A stretch of 64,000 nucleotides of DNA from DATJFQ01 sp035495555 (lineage in GTDB: Bacteria; Acidobacteriota; Vicinamibacteria; Vicinamibacterales; 2-12-FULL-66-21). Below the pieces are notes generated by a model. That model saw nothing but the letters and a program-made list of their open reading frames with translations. It did no database searches and was not told the origin of the DNA. This document shows, piece by piece, positions 41,846-50,353 of the stretch (position 1 is the first letter of the stretch; each line of letters begins with the position of its first letter). The DNA lies in the NCBI GenBank assembly GCA_035495555.1, contig DATJFQ010000082.1, positions 1 through 64,000 of the forward strand, read 5' to 3'. The position numbers and the translations under genes were made by a program.

Positions 41846-42110
41846 GGCTCGGCGGCTTCGCCGCCGGGCGCTGCGGGCTGGCGTGCCTCAGACGCGTGCT
41901 GGGTATTCGCCGTCTCTTTCGCACGCAGCACCCGTTCCGAGGTACGTAGCCCAAGCACCCCGCGCGGAGCGCGGCTGGGCGGCTTCGCCGCCGGGTGCTT
42001 GAGGGCTGGTGTGCCTCGGACGCGTGCTGGGTATTCGCCGTCTCTTTCGCACGCAGCACCCGTTCCGAGGTACCTAGCCCCCAAGCACCCCGCGCGCAGC
42101 GCGGCTCGGC
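41846..42110. repeat. Direct repeat with 128-bp period, GC-rich family
   Basis: Two copies share CGGCGGCTTCGCCGCCGGG and CGCGTGCTGGGTATTCGCCG, then TCTCTTTCGCACGCAGCACC, starting at 41893 and 42021 for the second block. Each ends near CACCCCGCGCGNAGCGCGG. The copies are over 90 percent alike by eye, so the duplication is recent. It fills the gap between tmRNA and the methyltransferase gene. Confidence 0.85.
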
Positions 42111-42117
42111 CATCGGC

Positions 42118-42123
42118 TAGAAT
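42118..42123 (+). promoter_or_regulatory. Candidate -10 box for a leaderless methyltransferase mRNA
   Basis: TAGAAT lies nine bases before the GTG at 42133, without a Shine-Dalgarno. It directly abuts the GC-rich repeat. Confidence 0.5.
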
Positions 42124-42132
42124 CCACTGCAC

Positions 42133-42594
42133 GTGAGCGACGATAGTCCTGGAGTTCGGTTTCCCCCGCCGATCGTGTACGTCGCGGCGATCGGCATCGG
42201 ATGGATCGTGAACCGGTCCCTGCCGCTTCCCGTCGGCGCCGGCCTTCCTCGCGTGTTGGCCGCCTGGGTTTTCGTCCTCCTGTGGGCCTCGATCACGGCA
42301 GCGGCGTTCTACACGTTCTGGCGCAGGCGTACCAGCATCGTTCCCATCCGGCCGGCGACGGCGCTGGTGGACGCCGGACCGTACCGGCTGACGCGCAATC
42401 CGATGTATGTCGCATTGGCGTTCCTCACGATCGGTATGGGGCTCTGGATGAACACGTGGTGGGTCATCCTGCTGCTCGTCCCAGCCGTCGTCGTGATCGA
42501 TCGCTACGTGATCGCGCGCGAGGAAGCCTACCTGCGCCGCCGCTTCGGTCAGCCCTACGAAGACTACACACAGCGCGTGAGGCGCTGGATCTAA
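42133..42594 (+). CDS. Isoprenylcysteine carboxyl methyltransferase-like membrane protein
   Basis: This 153-residue protein has three to four membrane helices and the ICMT/PEMT motif VDAGPYRLTRNPMYVALAFL. The C-terminal EEAYLRRRFGQPYEDYTQRVRRW is also typical. Bacterial members methylate small molecules or lipids, and the substrate is not evident. It converges on the small membrane protein gene, leaving only two bases between stops. Confidence 0.88.
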   Translation: MSDDSPGVRFPPPIVYVAAIGIGWIVNRSLPLPVGAGLPRVLAAWVFVLLWASITAAAFYTFWRRRTSIVPIRPATALVDAGPYRLTRNPMYVALAFLTIGMGLWMNTWWVILLLVPAVVVIDRYVIAREEAYLRRRFGQPYEDYTQRVRRWI

Positions 42595-42596
42595 CG

Positions 42597-42947
42597 TCAG
42601 GTGCCAGCGGCGCCAGTCCCTTGCTGCGGTTCAGGCCGCACCAGCGAGAGCGCCAACGCGACCAGAACGACTCCCACGCTTCCTGCAATCGGTCCGGTGA
42701 CGAAGAAGCCGAACAAGCCGCAGAGATTCCCGGCATCCGGGCCGGCGCACGCCCACTTGATCCCGACGACGATGCCGACCAGTCCCGCCACAACGCCGCA
42801 GATGATGGCGCCCAGCACATAAAGGACGGCCGAGACACGCCGGGCCGGTTCGATGACGCGGCAGTGGCGAACGTACAGGAGCACCGCACACACGATCGCA
42901 ATCACAGGCCACAGGGGCGCGAGCCAGATGAGCGTGCCGCTGTTCAT
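42597..42947 (-). CDS. Small membrane protein of unknown function
   Basis: This 116-residue protein has three predicted membrane helices (about 5-25, 40-65 and 80-108) with a short Cys-containing loop (WACAGPDAGNLCGL). No family is recognised. It starts four bases after the sortilin-like gene ends, so it is probably co-transcribed with it. Confidence 0.7.
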   Translation of the reverse strand: MNSGTLIWLAPLWPVIAIVCAVLLYVRHCRVIEPARRVSAVLYVLGAIICGVVAGLVGIVVGIKWACAGPDAGNLCGLFGFFVTGPIAGSVGVVLVALALSLVRPEPQQGTGAAGT

Positions 42948-42951
42948 GAGG

Positions 42952-45633
42952 CTACCGGTCCTTCGGCGCGTCCCATCGGACGAATCGGTTGAGCCTCAGC
43001 ACCGTCGTCGCGGTCCCTCCGGCGGACGCGAGCGTCACCGTGTACTCGCCAGGTGCGGCAGGCCGCTCACGGCCGGGCGCGCCAATCAGCAGATCCCAAT
43101 CCGCGACGTTGAGGCCAGGCGTTGCCTGAGTCCTGAGGGTCTTCACTACTTCGCCCTTCTCGTCGCGCACGGTGAACGTCGCGGGACCGGACGCATCAAC
43201 AGCGAACGCCATCGTCGCGGTGCCGGGCGTGCCATTCGGCTGCATTTCGTCGGCGATGCGCACGAGCGCGGGGTGCGGCTCGAACAGTAGCGGCCCTGCA
43301 GGATGAGTGGTGTTCCATTGCTGGATCGGCCGCGCATCGAGCATGAAAATGCCACGTCCATGTGTGCCAACCACGATCTCGTCGTCTCGTGGATGAACGA
43401 CGAGGTCCATGACCGGAGTGGTCGGCAGCGTGGCGGAGAGCGAAACCCACGTGCCGCCACGATCCATTGACGCGTAAACTCCGGCGTCGGTCCCCACGTA
43501 GAGAATGGCGGGATTTCGGGGATCCTCGCGGACGACGTTTATGGATTCGTTCGGCAGATTGGCAGTGATTGACGTCCAGGTGGCACCGGAGTCGGTCGAG
43601 CGATACAGATACGCGCGGCTGTCGTCTTCGCGATACCCGGTGAACGCCGCATACGCCGTCCCCGCGTCGTATCTCGACGCGATCAACGAGCTGACCCAAT
43701 GGCGCGGGAGTCCCGCATCGACCGCGGTCCAGTGCGCGCCGCCATCGGCCGTCTCGTGAATGTGGCCGCCTTCAGTGCCCACGTAGATGACGCCGCGCTG
43801 AACGGGCGACTCGGCAATCATCGTGATCGTGCCGTACGGGACCAGCGCACGATCCCCGCCGGCGGGATCGGACAGGCCAGGGCTGATCGCTCTCCAGGTC
43901 GTGCCGCGATCTGTGCTCTCGAGCAGCTTGTTCGCACCGGCGTACAGCGTGCTCGGGTCAAACGCCGAAATCACGTAGGGCATGTACCAGCCGATGCGCC
44001 AGGGTGGTTCCCCGCGCGGCGCGCGCGGCATAATGCGCTCAGACGAGGGGCTGCCGGTCTGAATCGATGGTCCCCGGACGTCCATTCGGCGCAGGTCGCC
44101 GTTCTGGTGCTCGTAATACACGAAGTGCGGATCGGTCGGATCCGGCAGCGTCACAAACGAGTCGCCGCCGGTCCACTGATCCAGATAGACGTGTTTCCAC
44201 GGCTCGCTTTCATTGCGACTGTCGTCCACCTGATACGTACTCGGACCGTATTCGGCCGCATCGTCCTGCGTCCCGCCGTAGATGTTGAACGGCTCCGCCA
44301 TGTCGACCGCCACCGCGTAGAACTGCGCGATGGGGATGCTGTCCAGGTGCAGCCACGACTCGCCGCGGTCGTACGACGAAAACACGCCGCCATCGTTGCC
44401 GAGCAGCAGATGGTTCCCGTCCGCCGGATCGATCCAGATCTCGTGGTGATCGAGGTGCATCACGAGACCGCCGGTTTCGTGCAGGCGCCGGATCGCCTCG
44501 CCGATTCTGACGTAGGTGCGTCCTCCGTCGGTGGAGTGAAACGCACGGTTGCCGAGAATGTAGATCTCTTCGGGGTTGTCAGGCGATACGTCGATGTCGC
44601 AGAACTTCCAGCCGTAGATGCTGAAGACGTCCCAGAGGTCCTGCGTGTTCGCTTTGTGCCATGTATCGCCGCGATCGTCTGACCGATAGACCTCGCCGCC
44701 GACGTACGGGCGGTCGCGGCCGCCAGGAAATGCGGTGTGGTTGTCGAGAAATGCGTAAACCGTTGAGGGACGTGAGGGTGCAATGGCGATGTTGCTGCGT
44801 CCGATCGGGCCCGCGGGCAGGCCGCTCGTCAGGCGCACCCAGGTCTTCCCGCCATCCGTCGTGCGGTAAAGCCCACTCTTCGGTCCGGTGTCGATCTGCC
44901 ACATCGAGGCGTAGAGCACGTCGTGGTTCGACGGATCCATCGCTACGTCAATGGCACCGGTCACGTCGTCGAGATACAACGACTGAGACCACGTCTGACC
45001 GCCGTCAGTCGTCTTGAAGACGCCGCGTTCGTGGTTCGGCGTCCACTGATGGCCCATGGCGCCGGCATAGACCACCTCGGGGTTGGACGGATTGATGACG
45101 ATTTTCGCGATGTGCTCGGAATCGCGCAGCCCCATGTTCGTCCACGTCGATCCCGCGTCGGTCGACTTGAAGATGCCGGTTCCGGCAAAGGCATAGCCGG
45201 CAAACCGCGGCTGAACCTCACCGGTCCCGACCCAGACGATGTTCGCGTTGGACGGGGCGACGGCGATATCGCCGATCGCGAACGCAGATTCATGGTCGAA
45301 GATCGGCCGCCACGTGAGGCCGTTGTTCGTCGTCTTCCACACGTTCCCGGCGCCGGGCGCGACATAAATCGTGTTGCGGCTGCCGGACGGCACCGCGATG
45401 GCCTCGATGCGGGCACCTTCGGATACCGGACCGAGCGCACGCCAGTGCAGCTTTGCGAACGGCGACTCGGCGGCCAGTCGCCGGTGGGCCGCCCACGCCG
45501 CCTCCCGCTCGCCGACAGAGGTCGGCCCCTGCGCAGGCGCGGCCGCCACAGCCGCAAACAACCCGATGGCCGCAAAGCAGGTCCAGATCGGCGTCCATCG
45601 ACACAACATGCGGGTGCGACCGCTATGGTTCAT
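42952..45633 (-). CDS. VPS10/sortilin-like Asp-box beta-propeller protein
   Basis: This 893-residue exported protein has a signal peptide (about 10-35) and many Asp boxes of the form S/T-x-D-x-G-x-T-W (STDAGSTWTN, TTDGGQTWSQ, STDSGATWTS, SMDRGGTWVS). They build one or two beta-propellers, and a small beta-sandwich lies at the C-terminus. Acidobacterial proteins of this kind are often annotated as glycosyl hydrolases. I see no catalytic residues that prove that, and a binding or sorting role is equally likely. A promoter/operator with an inverted repeat lies upstream. Confidence 0.87.
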   Translation of the reverse strand: MNHSGRTRMLCRWTPIWTCFAAIGLFAAVAAAPAQGPTSVGEREAAWAAHRRLAAESPFAKLHWRALGPVSEGARIEAIAVPSGSRNTIYVAPGAGNVWKTTNNGLTWRPIFDHESAFAIGDIAVAPSNANIVWVGTGEVQPRFAGYAFAGTGIFKSTDAGSTWTNMGLRDSEHIAKIVINPSNPEVVYAGAMGHQWTPNHERGVFKTTDGGQTWSQSLYLDDVTGAIDVAMDPSNHDVLYASMWQIDTGPKSGLYRTTDGGKTWVRLTSGLPAGPIGRSNIAIAPSRPSTVYAFLDNHTAFPGGRDRPYVGGEVYRSDDRGDTWHKANTQDLWDVFSIYGWKFCDIDVSPDNPEEIYILGNRAFHSTDGGRTYVRIGEAIRRLHETGGLVMHLDHHEIWIDPADGNHLLLGNDGGVFSSYDRGESWLHLDSIPIAQFYAVAVDMAEPFNIYGGTQDDAAEYGPSTYQVDDSRNESEPWKHVYLDQWTGGDSFVTLPDPTDPHFVYYEHQNGDLRRMDVRGPSIQTGSPSSERIMPRAPRGEPPWRIGWYMPYVISAFDPSTLYAGANKLLESTDRGTTWRAISPGLSDPAGGDRALVPYGTITMIAESPVQRGVIYVGTEGGHIHETADGGAHWTAVDAGLPRHWVSSLIASRYDAGTAYAAFTGYREDDSRAYLYRSTDSGATWTSITANLPNESINVVREDPRNPAILYVGTDAGVYASMDRGGTWVSLSATLPTTPVMDLVVHPRDDEIVVGTHGRGIFMLDARPIQQWNTTHPAGPLLFEPHPALVRIADEMQPNGTPGTATMAFAVDASGPATFTVRDEKGEVVKTLRTQATPGLNVADWDLLIGAPGRERPAAPGEYTVTLASAGGTATTVLRLNRFVRWDAPKDR

Positions 45634-45673
45634 TCAGTCCTGCTATCCACCGGCACGTCCGGCGAAGATGAAT

Positions 45674-45702
45674 TTGACATTGTACTAGTGTGATAGTACA
45701 TT
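45674..45702 (+). promoter_or_regulatory. Promoter with embedded inverted repeat (operator)
   Basis: TTGACA (45674-45679), a 17-base spacer and TACATT (45697-45702) drive the plus strand. The spacer contains GTACTA-GTGTGA-TAGTAC, a perfect 6-base inverted repeat that extends into the -10. On the minus strand the same element supplies TACAAT, a possible -10 for the sortilin-like gene. A dimeric repressor could close both promoters. Confidence 0.6.
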
Positions 45703-45749
45703 ATGCGGTAACACCACGGTTGTGACCCGGCTCGGGAAGGAGAGACAAC

Positions 45750-46175
45750 ATGGATGTGGCGCTCGCATTCGTCGTTCCAGGACTGGTCGGCGGTTTGTTG
45801 CTGGCAGCGCTGCTCGCACGCCTGAATCGGCGTCCTTCATCCGGTCTGGTCAGACATTCGACGCTCGAAGCCGTTTCCCCCGACGTCATCAACATGGCGC
45901 ATATCCGCGTTGCCGGGATTGGCGGGCTGTCCATGATCGCGGCAGGAATCATCATAGCGGTGAACCTGCCGGAGATTGGCCTGTCGCTGCTGACGGCTCT
46001 GTCGCTTGGGGCAGCCCTCGCCGTGGGGATGATCGTCTATCGTTCCAGATCCACGTCGGCTCGGGAGGGGCAGAACGGCGGCTTACCTCCGAGTGTGCTG
46101 GCGCTGGATCGAGACTCGAAGCACGTCGACGACGTGCGCCACCCTGCCGCGAAGAATCTATGCTCTGCGCAGTGA
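45750..46175 (+). CDS. Small membrane protein of unknown function
   Basis: This 141-residue protein starts behind AAGGAGAG. Membrane helices are apparent at about 3-24, 55-75 and 78-97; the rest is polar. I recognise no family. Its end overlaps the convergent small ORF by 18 bases. The strong promoter with an operator upstream suggests tight control. Confidence 0.65.
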   Translation: MDVALAFVVPGLVGGLLLAALLARLNRRPSSGLVRHSTLEAVSPDVINMAHIRVAGIGGLSMIAAGIIIAVNLPEIGLSLLTALSLGAALAVGMIVYRSRSTSAREGQNGGLPPSVLALDRDSKHVDDVRHPAAKNLCSAQ

Positions 46176-46346
46176 CCTGCCGACGATGGCGGCGATCGGC
46201 AGGCCGATGCACACCATCAGGATCACGGTGCCGATGATGGACTGCAGCCGCAGCGGCCGGTGGCCGACGCCGCTCGTCGCTTCGCCGTGACCGTGCCCCT
46301 GAGCGGGCTCGTGACCGCCGTCGTCAGCGGGTCGGCGAAATCTCAG
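46158..46346 (-). CDS. Possible small membrane protein coupled to the VOC gene
   Basis: A 62-residue open frame could start at CTG 46346, overlapping the VOC stop as CTGA. It has a His/Gly-rich N-terminal half (GGHEPAQGHGHGEATSG) and one clear membrane helix (SIIGTVILMVCIGLPIAAIV). No normal start codon exists in the frame. It is listed because the composition looks protein-like. It could be a decayed gene remnant. Confidence 0.3.
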   Translation of the reverse strand: MRFRRPADDGGHEPAQGHGHGEATSGVGHRPLRLQSIIGTVILMVCIGLPIAAIVGRSLRRA

Positions 46347-46735
46347 AAGCTCGCGAGCTGCGTCAGTTGAATCAAGTTGCCGCAGGTGTCGTTCAGCGTG
46401 GCTATCGTCGAGGCCGTCACGTCCGTCGGGGCCATCGTGAACTTCGCCCCTTGCGACATCAAACGCTGGTAGTCCCGATGGATGTCGTTCGTGAAGAACA
46501 TGGCCGCCGGCTGGCCCTGCTGAAAGAGCGCCTGCTGGTACGCCCTCCCGGCCGGATTGTCGTTCAACGCCAGTTGCAGTTCGGTGCCGTCCGGCTCTTC
46601 GGGTGATGCCACCGTCAACCATCGGAACGGGCCATTGCTGACGTCGGTCTTCTTGACGAAGCCCAGCACCTCCGTATAAAAGCGGAGAGCGTTGTCCTGG
46701 TCGTCCACATAAACGCTGGTCAGCTTGATTCTCAA
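46343..46735 (-). CDS. VOC (glyoxalase/bleomycin-resistance) family protein
   Basis: This 130-residue protein shows the paired beta-alpha-beta-beta-beta modules of the VOC superfamily: KLTSVYVDDQDNALRFYTEV, LGFVKKTD, then PAAMFFTNDIHRDYQRLMSQ and DTCGNLIQL. It starts with TTG 46735, seven bases after GAGGAGGA; the longer open frame upstream is divergent sigma-factor DNA. The reaction is unknown. It is divergent from the ECF41 sigma gene, whose partners often include small enzymes. Confidence 0.88.
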   Translation of the reverse strand: MRIKLTSVYVDDQDNALRFYTEVLGFVKKTDVSNGPFRWLTVASPEEPDGTELQLALNDNPAGRAYQQALFQQGQPAAMFFTNDIHRDYQRLMSQGAKFTMAPTDVTASTIATLNDTCGNLIQLTQLASF

Positions 46736-46759
46736 TTCGATCCTCCTCGTCCGGCGATT

Positions 46760-46786
46760 GGTCACAATTCGGGGGTGCCGTTCGTC
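46760..46786 (+). promoter_or_regulatory. ECF41-type promoter motif
   Basis: GGTCACA (46760-46766), exactly 16 bases, then CGTC (46783-46786). As I recall it, the described ECF41 target promoter is TGTCACA-N16-CGTC, so one base differs. It points toward the ECF41 gene that starts at 46823. Confidence 0.6.
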
Positions 46787-46822
46787 TGTACACTGACGAA
46801 CCGCCAAGGAGGAATGTGACCG

Positions 46823-47743
46823 ATGCTCACACCTGAGCGGCTCGCCGACCGATTCGAAGCGCACCGGCCGCACGTCCGCGCCGTCGCATATCGCATGCTC
46901 GGGTCGGTCAGCGAGGCGGAGGACGCCGTCCAGGAAGCCTGGATACGCTTGAGCCGCACGGACGCCAGCACCGTCGAGAATCTGCGCGGATGGCTGACGA
47001 CGGTCGTAGCCCGCGTGTGTCTCGACATGCTGCGCGCGCGAGCGTCGCGCCGGGAGGCTCCATTGGAGACGCACGTGCCCGATCCGATCGTGCGGGCGAT
47101 CGGCGACCGGTCTGAAGGACCCGAAGGCGACGCCATGCTCGCCGACTCCGTCGGCCTGGCGCTGCTCGTCGTTCTCGAACGGCTCGTGCCTGCGGAACGG
47201 CTCGCATTCGTGCTGCACGATGTCTTTGGAATGCCGTTCGAGAACATTGCGCCGCTCGTGGAGCGTTCCGTTGTCGCGACCCGACAGCTCGCCAGTCGCG
47301 CGCGGCGGCGCGTTCAGGGCCAGGCGCCAGCATCAGAGGCCGACCTGCGCCGCCAGCGCCGAGTCGTCGACGCGTTCCTCGCGGCCGCACAGAAGGGCGA
47401 CTTCGAGTCGTTGGTTACCGTGCTCGATCCGAACATCGTTCTGCGGGCGGATGGCGGAGCCGCCACGGGGCTGTCGCGGATTGTGCAAGGCGCGCCGGCG
47501 GTGATCGCGCAGGCGAAGGCGTTCTCTCACGTGGCGTTATCGATGCAAGTTGTGCTCGTCAATGGTCACGTCGGCGTCGTCACGCGCCTTCCGGATGGCC
47601 GGGTCTTCTCGATCATCGGGTTCACGATTGCGGAGGGCAGGGTGGTCGAGATGGACATCCTGGCAGACCCGGAGCGGCTTGGACGGATCGATGTGCCGCC
47701 AAGAGCCATTAATAATCGGTGTCGGTGCCGACCCGATCACTGA
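46823..47743 (+). CDS. ECF41-type RNA polymerase sigma factor with SnoaL-like C-terminal domain
   Basis: This 306-residue protein has sigma region 2 (about 5-75, AYRMLGSVSEAEDAVQEAWI), region 4 (about 120-175, LPVAERL-like, FGMPFENIAPLV) and a C-terminal NTF2/SnoaL-like domain (about 185-300) ending ILADPERLGRID. ECF41 factors use this extension instead of a separate anti-sigma factor. The ATG follows AAGGAGG. A matching promoter motif lies upstream, so autoregulation is likely. The divergent VOC gene may be a second target. Confidence 0.92.
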   Translation: MLTPERLADRFEAHRPHVRAVAYRMLGSVSEAEDAVQEAWIRLSRTDASTVENLRGWLTTVVARVCLDMLRARASRREAPLETHVPDPIVRAIGDRSEGPEGDAMLADSVGLALLVVLERLVPAERLAFVLHDVFGMPFENIAPLVERSVVATRQLASRARRRVQGQAPASEADLRRQRRVVDAFLAAAQKGDFESLVTVLDPNIVLRADGGAATGLSRIVQGAPAVIAQAKAFSHVALSMQVVLVNGHVGVVTRLPDGRVFSIIGFTIAEGRVVEMDILADPERLGRIDVPPRAINNRCRCRPDH

Positions 47744-47958
47744 TCGGTGAGTCTCGGCGATCGGGCGCGGAGTTCATCGATGCGCTTCGATGCCTCTGCT
47801 TTCGTCAGCGCCTCGTCGAATTCCTCGCCGGTGTCGCGACACAAGGTTTCGAGGTACGAGCGCTGGGCGTCGGTCATCGGCTCGTCGCCGGTTTTCCAGT
47901 CCTCAGGGTCGCGCTGCAAAGATGGCTGAGCGGTATCGTTCGCTGACGGCTTTTTCAT
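47737..47958 (-). CDS. DUF3072 family protein
   Basis: This 73-residue protein begins MKKPSANDTAQPS and keeps the DUF3072 core DPEDWKTGDEPMTDAQRSYL and TGEEFDEALTKAEASKRIDE. It starts at ATG 47958; an extension to 47988 lacks support. Its last bases overlap the end of the sigma gene by seven. Function is unknown. Confidence 0.82.
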   Translation of the reverse strand: MKKPSANDTAQPSLQRDPEDWKTGDEPMTDAQRSYLETLCRDTGEEFDEALTKAEASKRIDELRARSPRLTDQ

Positions 47959-48067
47959 AGGGCGAACAGATCGCAAAACCAGAGCCAATCCGGCGCCGTG
48001 CGACGAGGTAAGGGTCTCAGATTGTTCAGCTTCGCTCGTGTGCAGCGGAACGGCCGCGAAAGTCCGT

Positions 48068-48862
48068 TTATGGTCTCTTCGCTTCGACGATCAACGTGCC
48101 CTTCATGCCCGGGTGCAGCGTGCAGACATAGTCGAGACGACCGGCCGTCCGGGGCGTGAACGACCACGTTGCGCCTGCGGGTAGATCCGGCGAGTGCAGA
48201 TGCGCGCGCGAGGCGGTCACGTTGTGAGGAAACGGATCCTTGTTCGTCCACGTCACCGTCTCGCCGACGGCGACGTGCAACTCCGCGGGTACGAATGTGG
48301 TTCCATCCATCGCGACCTCTGACGGCCCCTGGGGGCTCGGGTGTGCCGCGTGCTCGGGTTCCGAATGCTCCTCCGTCAAGTCGCCAGGCGCGAGTGTCGG
48401 CACGCGGCGCACGAATGAAACAAGTTTCCACGTCTCCTCCGCCGTGTGTTCCTGGCGGAACGCCGGCATGCCCGTCCAGCGCACGCCGTTCTGGATGATG
48501 GCGAACAGCGCGCCATCGCTCATCTGCTGAATACCAGGGTCCGCGAAATCCGGCACCGGCGGAAACATCTTCTTCGCGATGTCGCTGTCGCCCCTTCCCG
48601 AGCGTCCGTGACACACCGCACAGTGTTCCTGAAAGTGCTCTGCGCCGTCGCGCCAGGCCTGCGGGTCATTGGCAAGAGGATTCTTCTGCTGGCGTGCTGA
48701 TGCCGGAATGGAGAGGACGACGAGCCGCCGCGCGACGGTCGTTTCAAGCCGTCCGGGCGGATGGTCGGACACGAGCCCGTGCCGCGACAAGACCCAGAAC
48801 CCTGCGCCGATCGCGGCACACACGATCACGAGCAACACGACCAGAGCACGCGCGACCCTCAT
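48068..48862 (-). CDS. Cytochrome c - cupredoxin fusion protein
   Basis: This 264-residue periplasmic protein has an N-terminal membrane anchor (about 7-28) and a cytochrome c domain with CAVCH (C80, C83, H84) and GMPAF as candidate axial Met. A C-terminal plastocyanin-like domain carries likely type 1 copper ligands His213, Cys247, His250 and Met253 (FPHNVTA, YVCTLHPGM). Joining one haem and one copper centre suggests an electron shuttle. It overlaps the upstream hypothetical by four bases (ATGA), so they are co-expressed. Confidence 0.92.
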   Translation of the reverse strand: MRVARALVVLLVIVCAAIGAGFWVLSRHGLVSDHPPGRLETTVARRLVVLSIPASARQQKNPLANDPQAWRDGAEHFQEHCAVCHGRSGRGDSDIAKKMFPPVPDFADPGIQQMSDGALFAIIQNGVRWTGMPAFRQEHTAEETWKLVSFVRRVPTLAPGDLTEEHSEPEHAAHPSPQGPSEVAMDGTTFVPAELHVAVGETVTWTNKDPFPHNVTASRAHLHSPDLPAGATWSFTPRTAGRLDYVCTLHPGMKGTLIVEAKRP

Positions 48863-49782
48863 GATCCATTAGAGATCGCAGCGGCTCGCAATGTTCCCGC
48901 GGGGAGAGCAAATTCAAAACCGCCGCCGCTGTCAGCCTCCGCCGCACTCCTGTGGTAATTGAAATACGTGTGCTCCTCGTACATGCGATGACGAAACAGG
49001 AACAGAATCGAACTGCGCGATCGGATCTCGTAGTGCGACGGAAGCCAGACATCGTTCTCTATCGGCATCTGATCCAGCTCGAACCGGGTCCCCGGCTGGA
49101 CCTTGACGAGGAATCCGGCGATCGACACCGGTGTCAGTACGCGCGCGCTCGCGTGCACCCACTGATAAGTCGCCGTGTCGATCCAGAACTCTCCCTCCAT
49201 CCCGGTCAGCACTTTCGAGGCGGCGTTCGGCGGGTCGTAGCCGGCCCGCGGTTTCGCGCGGAGCACATAGACCGTCCGGCCGCGCGCCTTCTTCGTGGAC
49301 GCGACGGCGTACACGAACGCCCGCGGCATTTCTTCGATGATCTGGTGCGCCTGTTCGCGCGTCTTGTGATACTCGGCGATCCGATCGGCGCGCTGGCGCG
49401 GGGACTCGGCGTTCCGTTTCGCGACCTCCTCGGCGAGCTCCTTCCCCTCCTTCGCCGCGTCCGCGGCGCTCAACGGCCGGTCATCGATGCTGATCAGGCG
49501 TTCGTACGGTGTGCCGAGGATCATCGTGACGGCGCTCGTGCGTACTCCGTCGCTCGTCCGCTTGCGGTCGAAGTAGTCGTATTGCGGCGACGCGGCCCAG
49601 TCGCGCGCGCTGGCGATCATCGATTGCCGGATGATTTCGTCTGGAGAAGGCCCGTCGAGCCGCGCGAGCGCCGCACTTGCGCAGAGGATCGCCACCGCCG
49701 GCATCGTCAGCCGCAGACACGGCGGCACTCGAATCAACACTCGAAGACTCTCTTTCAGAGCTGCCGCAGGGTCAAGCGGCAC
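48859..49782 (-). CDS. Exported protein of unknown function
   Basis: This 307-residue protein has a likely signal segment (about 22-42, LTMPAVAILCASAALA). The remainder has long beta-rich stretches (YEIRSRSSILFLFRHRMYEE, VYVLRAKPRAGYDPP, EGEFWIDTATYQWVHASA). The pattern resembles the outer-membrane lipoprotein-sorting or LolA-like fold seen in acidobacterial hypotheticals, but I cannot assign it. It is coupled to the cytochrome-cupredoxin gene. Confidence 0.72.
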   Translation of the reverse strand: MPLDPAAALKESLRVLIRVPPCLRLTMPAVAILCASAALARLDGPSPDEIIRQSMIASARDWAASPQYDYFDRKRTSDGVRTSAVTMILGTPYERLISIDDRPLSAADAAKEGKELAEEVAKRNAESPRQRADRIAEYHKTREQAHQIIEEMPRAFVYAVASTKKARGRTVYVLRAKPRAGYDPPNAASKVLTGMEGEFWIDTATYQWVHASARVLTPVSIAGFLVKVQPGTRFELDQMPIENDVWLPSHYEIRSRSSILFLFRHRMYEEHTYFNYHRSAAEADSGGGFEFALPAGTLRAAAISNGS

Positions 49783-49840
49783 ACGCCGACGTGGGTTCGC
49801 GGGGAACGTTCGCAGAACCGCCGAGGTCGGGCCGCTGAAT

Positions 49841-50257
49841 TCAGGACGTCGCGGACTGCCGCATCAAGGCGCGCAGTGTATCGAGTAAGGTTTCAGGAGA
49901 CACCGGCTTGTACAGAACCGCGTCACACGACATTCGGAATTCGTCGAGCGCGGCGCTGGTGTGCGCGGTGACACCGACGACCGGCACGCGCTGCAGCCGC
50001 GGGTGCTTCCGGATCAGCCGGGCGGCATGCGCGCCATCGAGCCCGGGCATCGAAAAGTCCATCAGAATCGCCGCAGGCGCCGAGATTCCCGCGAGTTCGA
50101 CGGCCTCATAGCCATTGCGCGCCTCGGCGATTTCGAACCCCCACATCCGCAGGTACGCGCTCCAGAGGGTCCGCACGTCGTCGACGTCATCCGCAACCAG
50201 GATGAGTTGGGGACGCGGCGCCAGCCGCCGCTCGTGCGCTACCTGCCCCGTGGTCAT
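49841..50257 (-). CDS. Single-domain response regulator
   Basis: This 138-residue CheY-like receiver has the acidic pair D23-D24, phospho-acceptor Asp67 (ILMDFSMPG), Thr97 and Lys117 (LYKPVS). No output domain is present, so it may act as a phosphate sink or a protein-binding switch. The start ATG 50257 is chosen for the receiver length. No histidine kinase lies in the window. It is divergent from the AI-2E exporter with a 96-base gap. Confidence 0.9.
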   Translation of the reverse strand: MTTGQVAHERRLAPRPQLILVADDVDDVRTLWSAYLRMWGFEIAEARNGYEAVELAGISAPAAILMDFSMPGLDGAHAARLIRKHPRLQRVPVVGVTAHTSAALDEFRMSCDAVLYKPVSPETLLDTLRALMRQSATS

Positions 50258-50353
50258 ACTCCGGCCCACAGCAAGCACGCTGACCTGAGCATTTCCGGCG
50301 GCTGTGTTCTGTCGCGCCGTTGTCGCTGGATCCAGATTTGCCGCGGTGATCGC

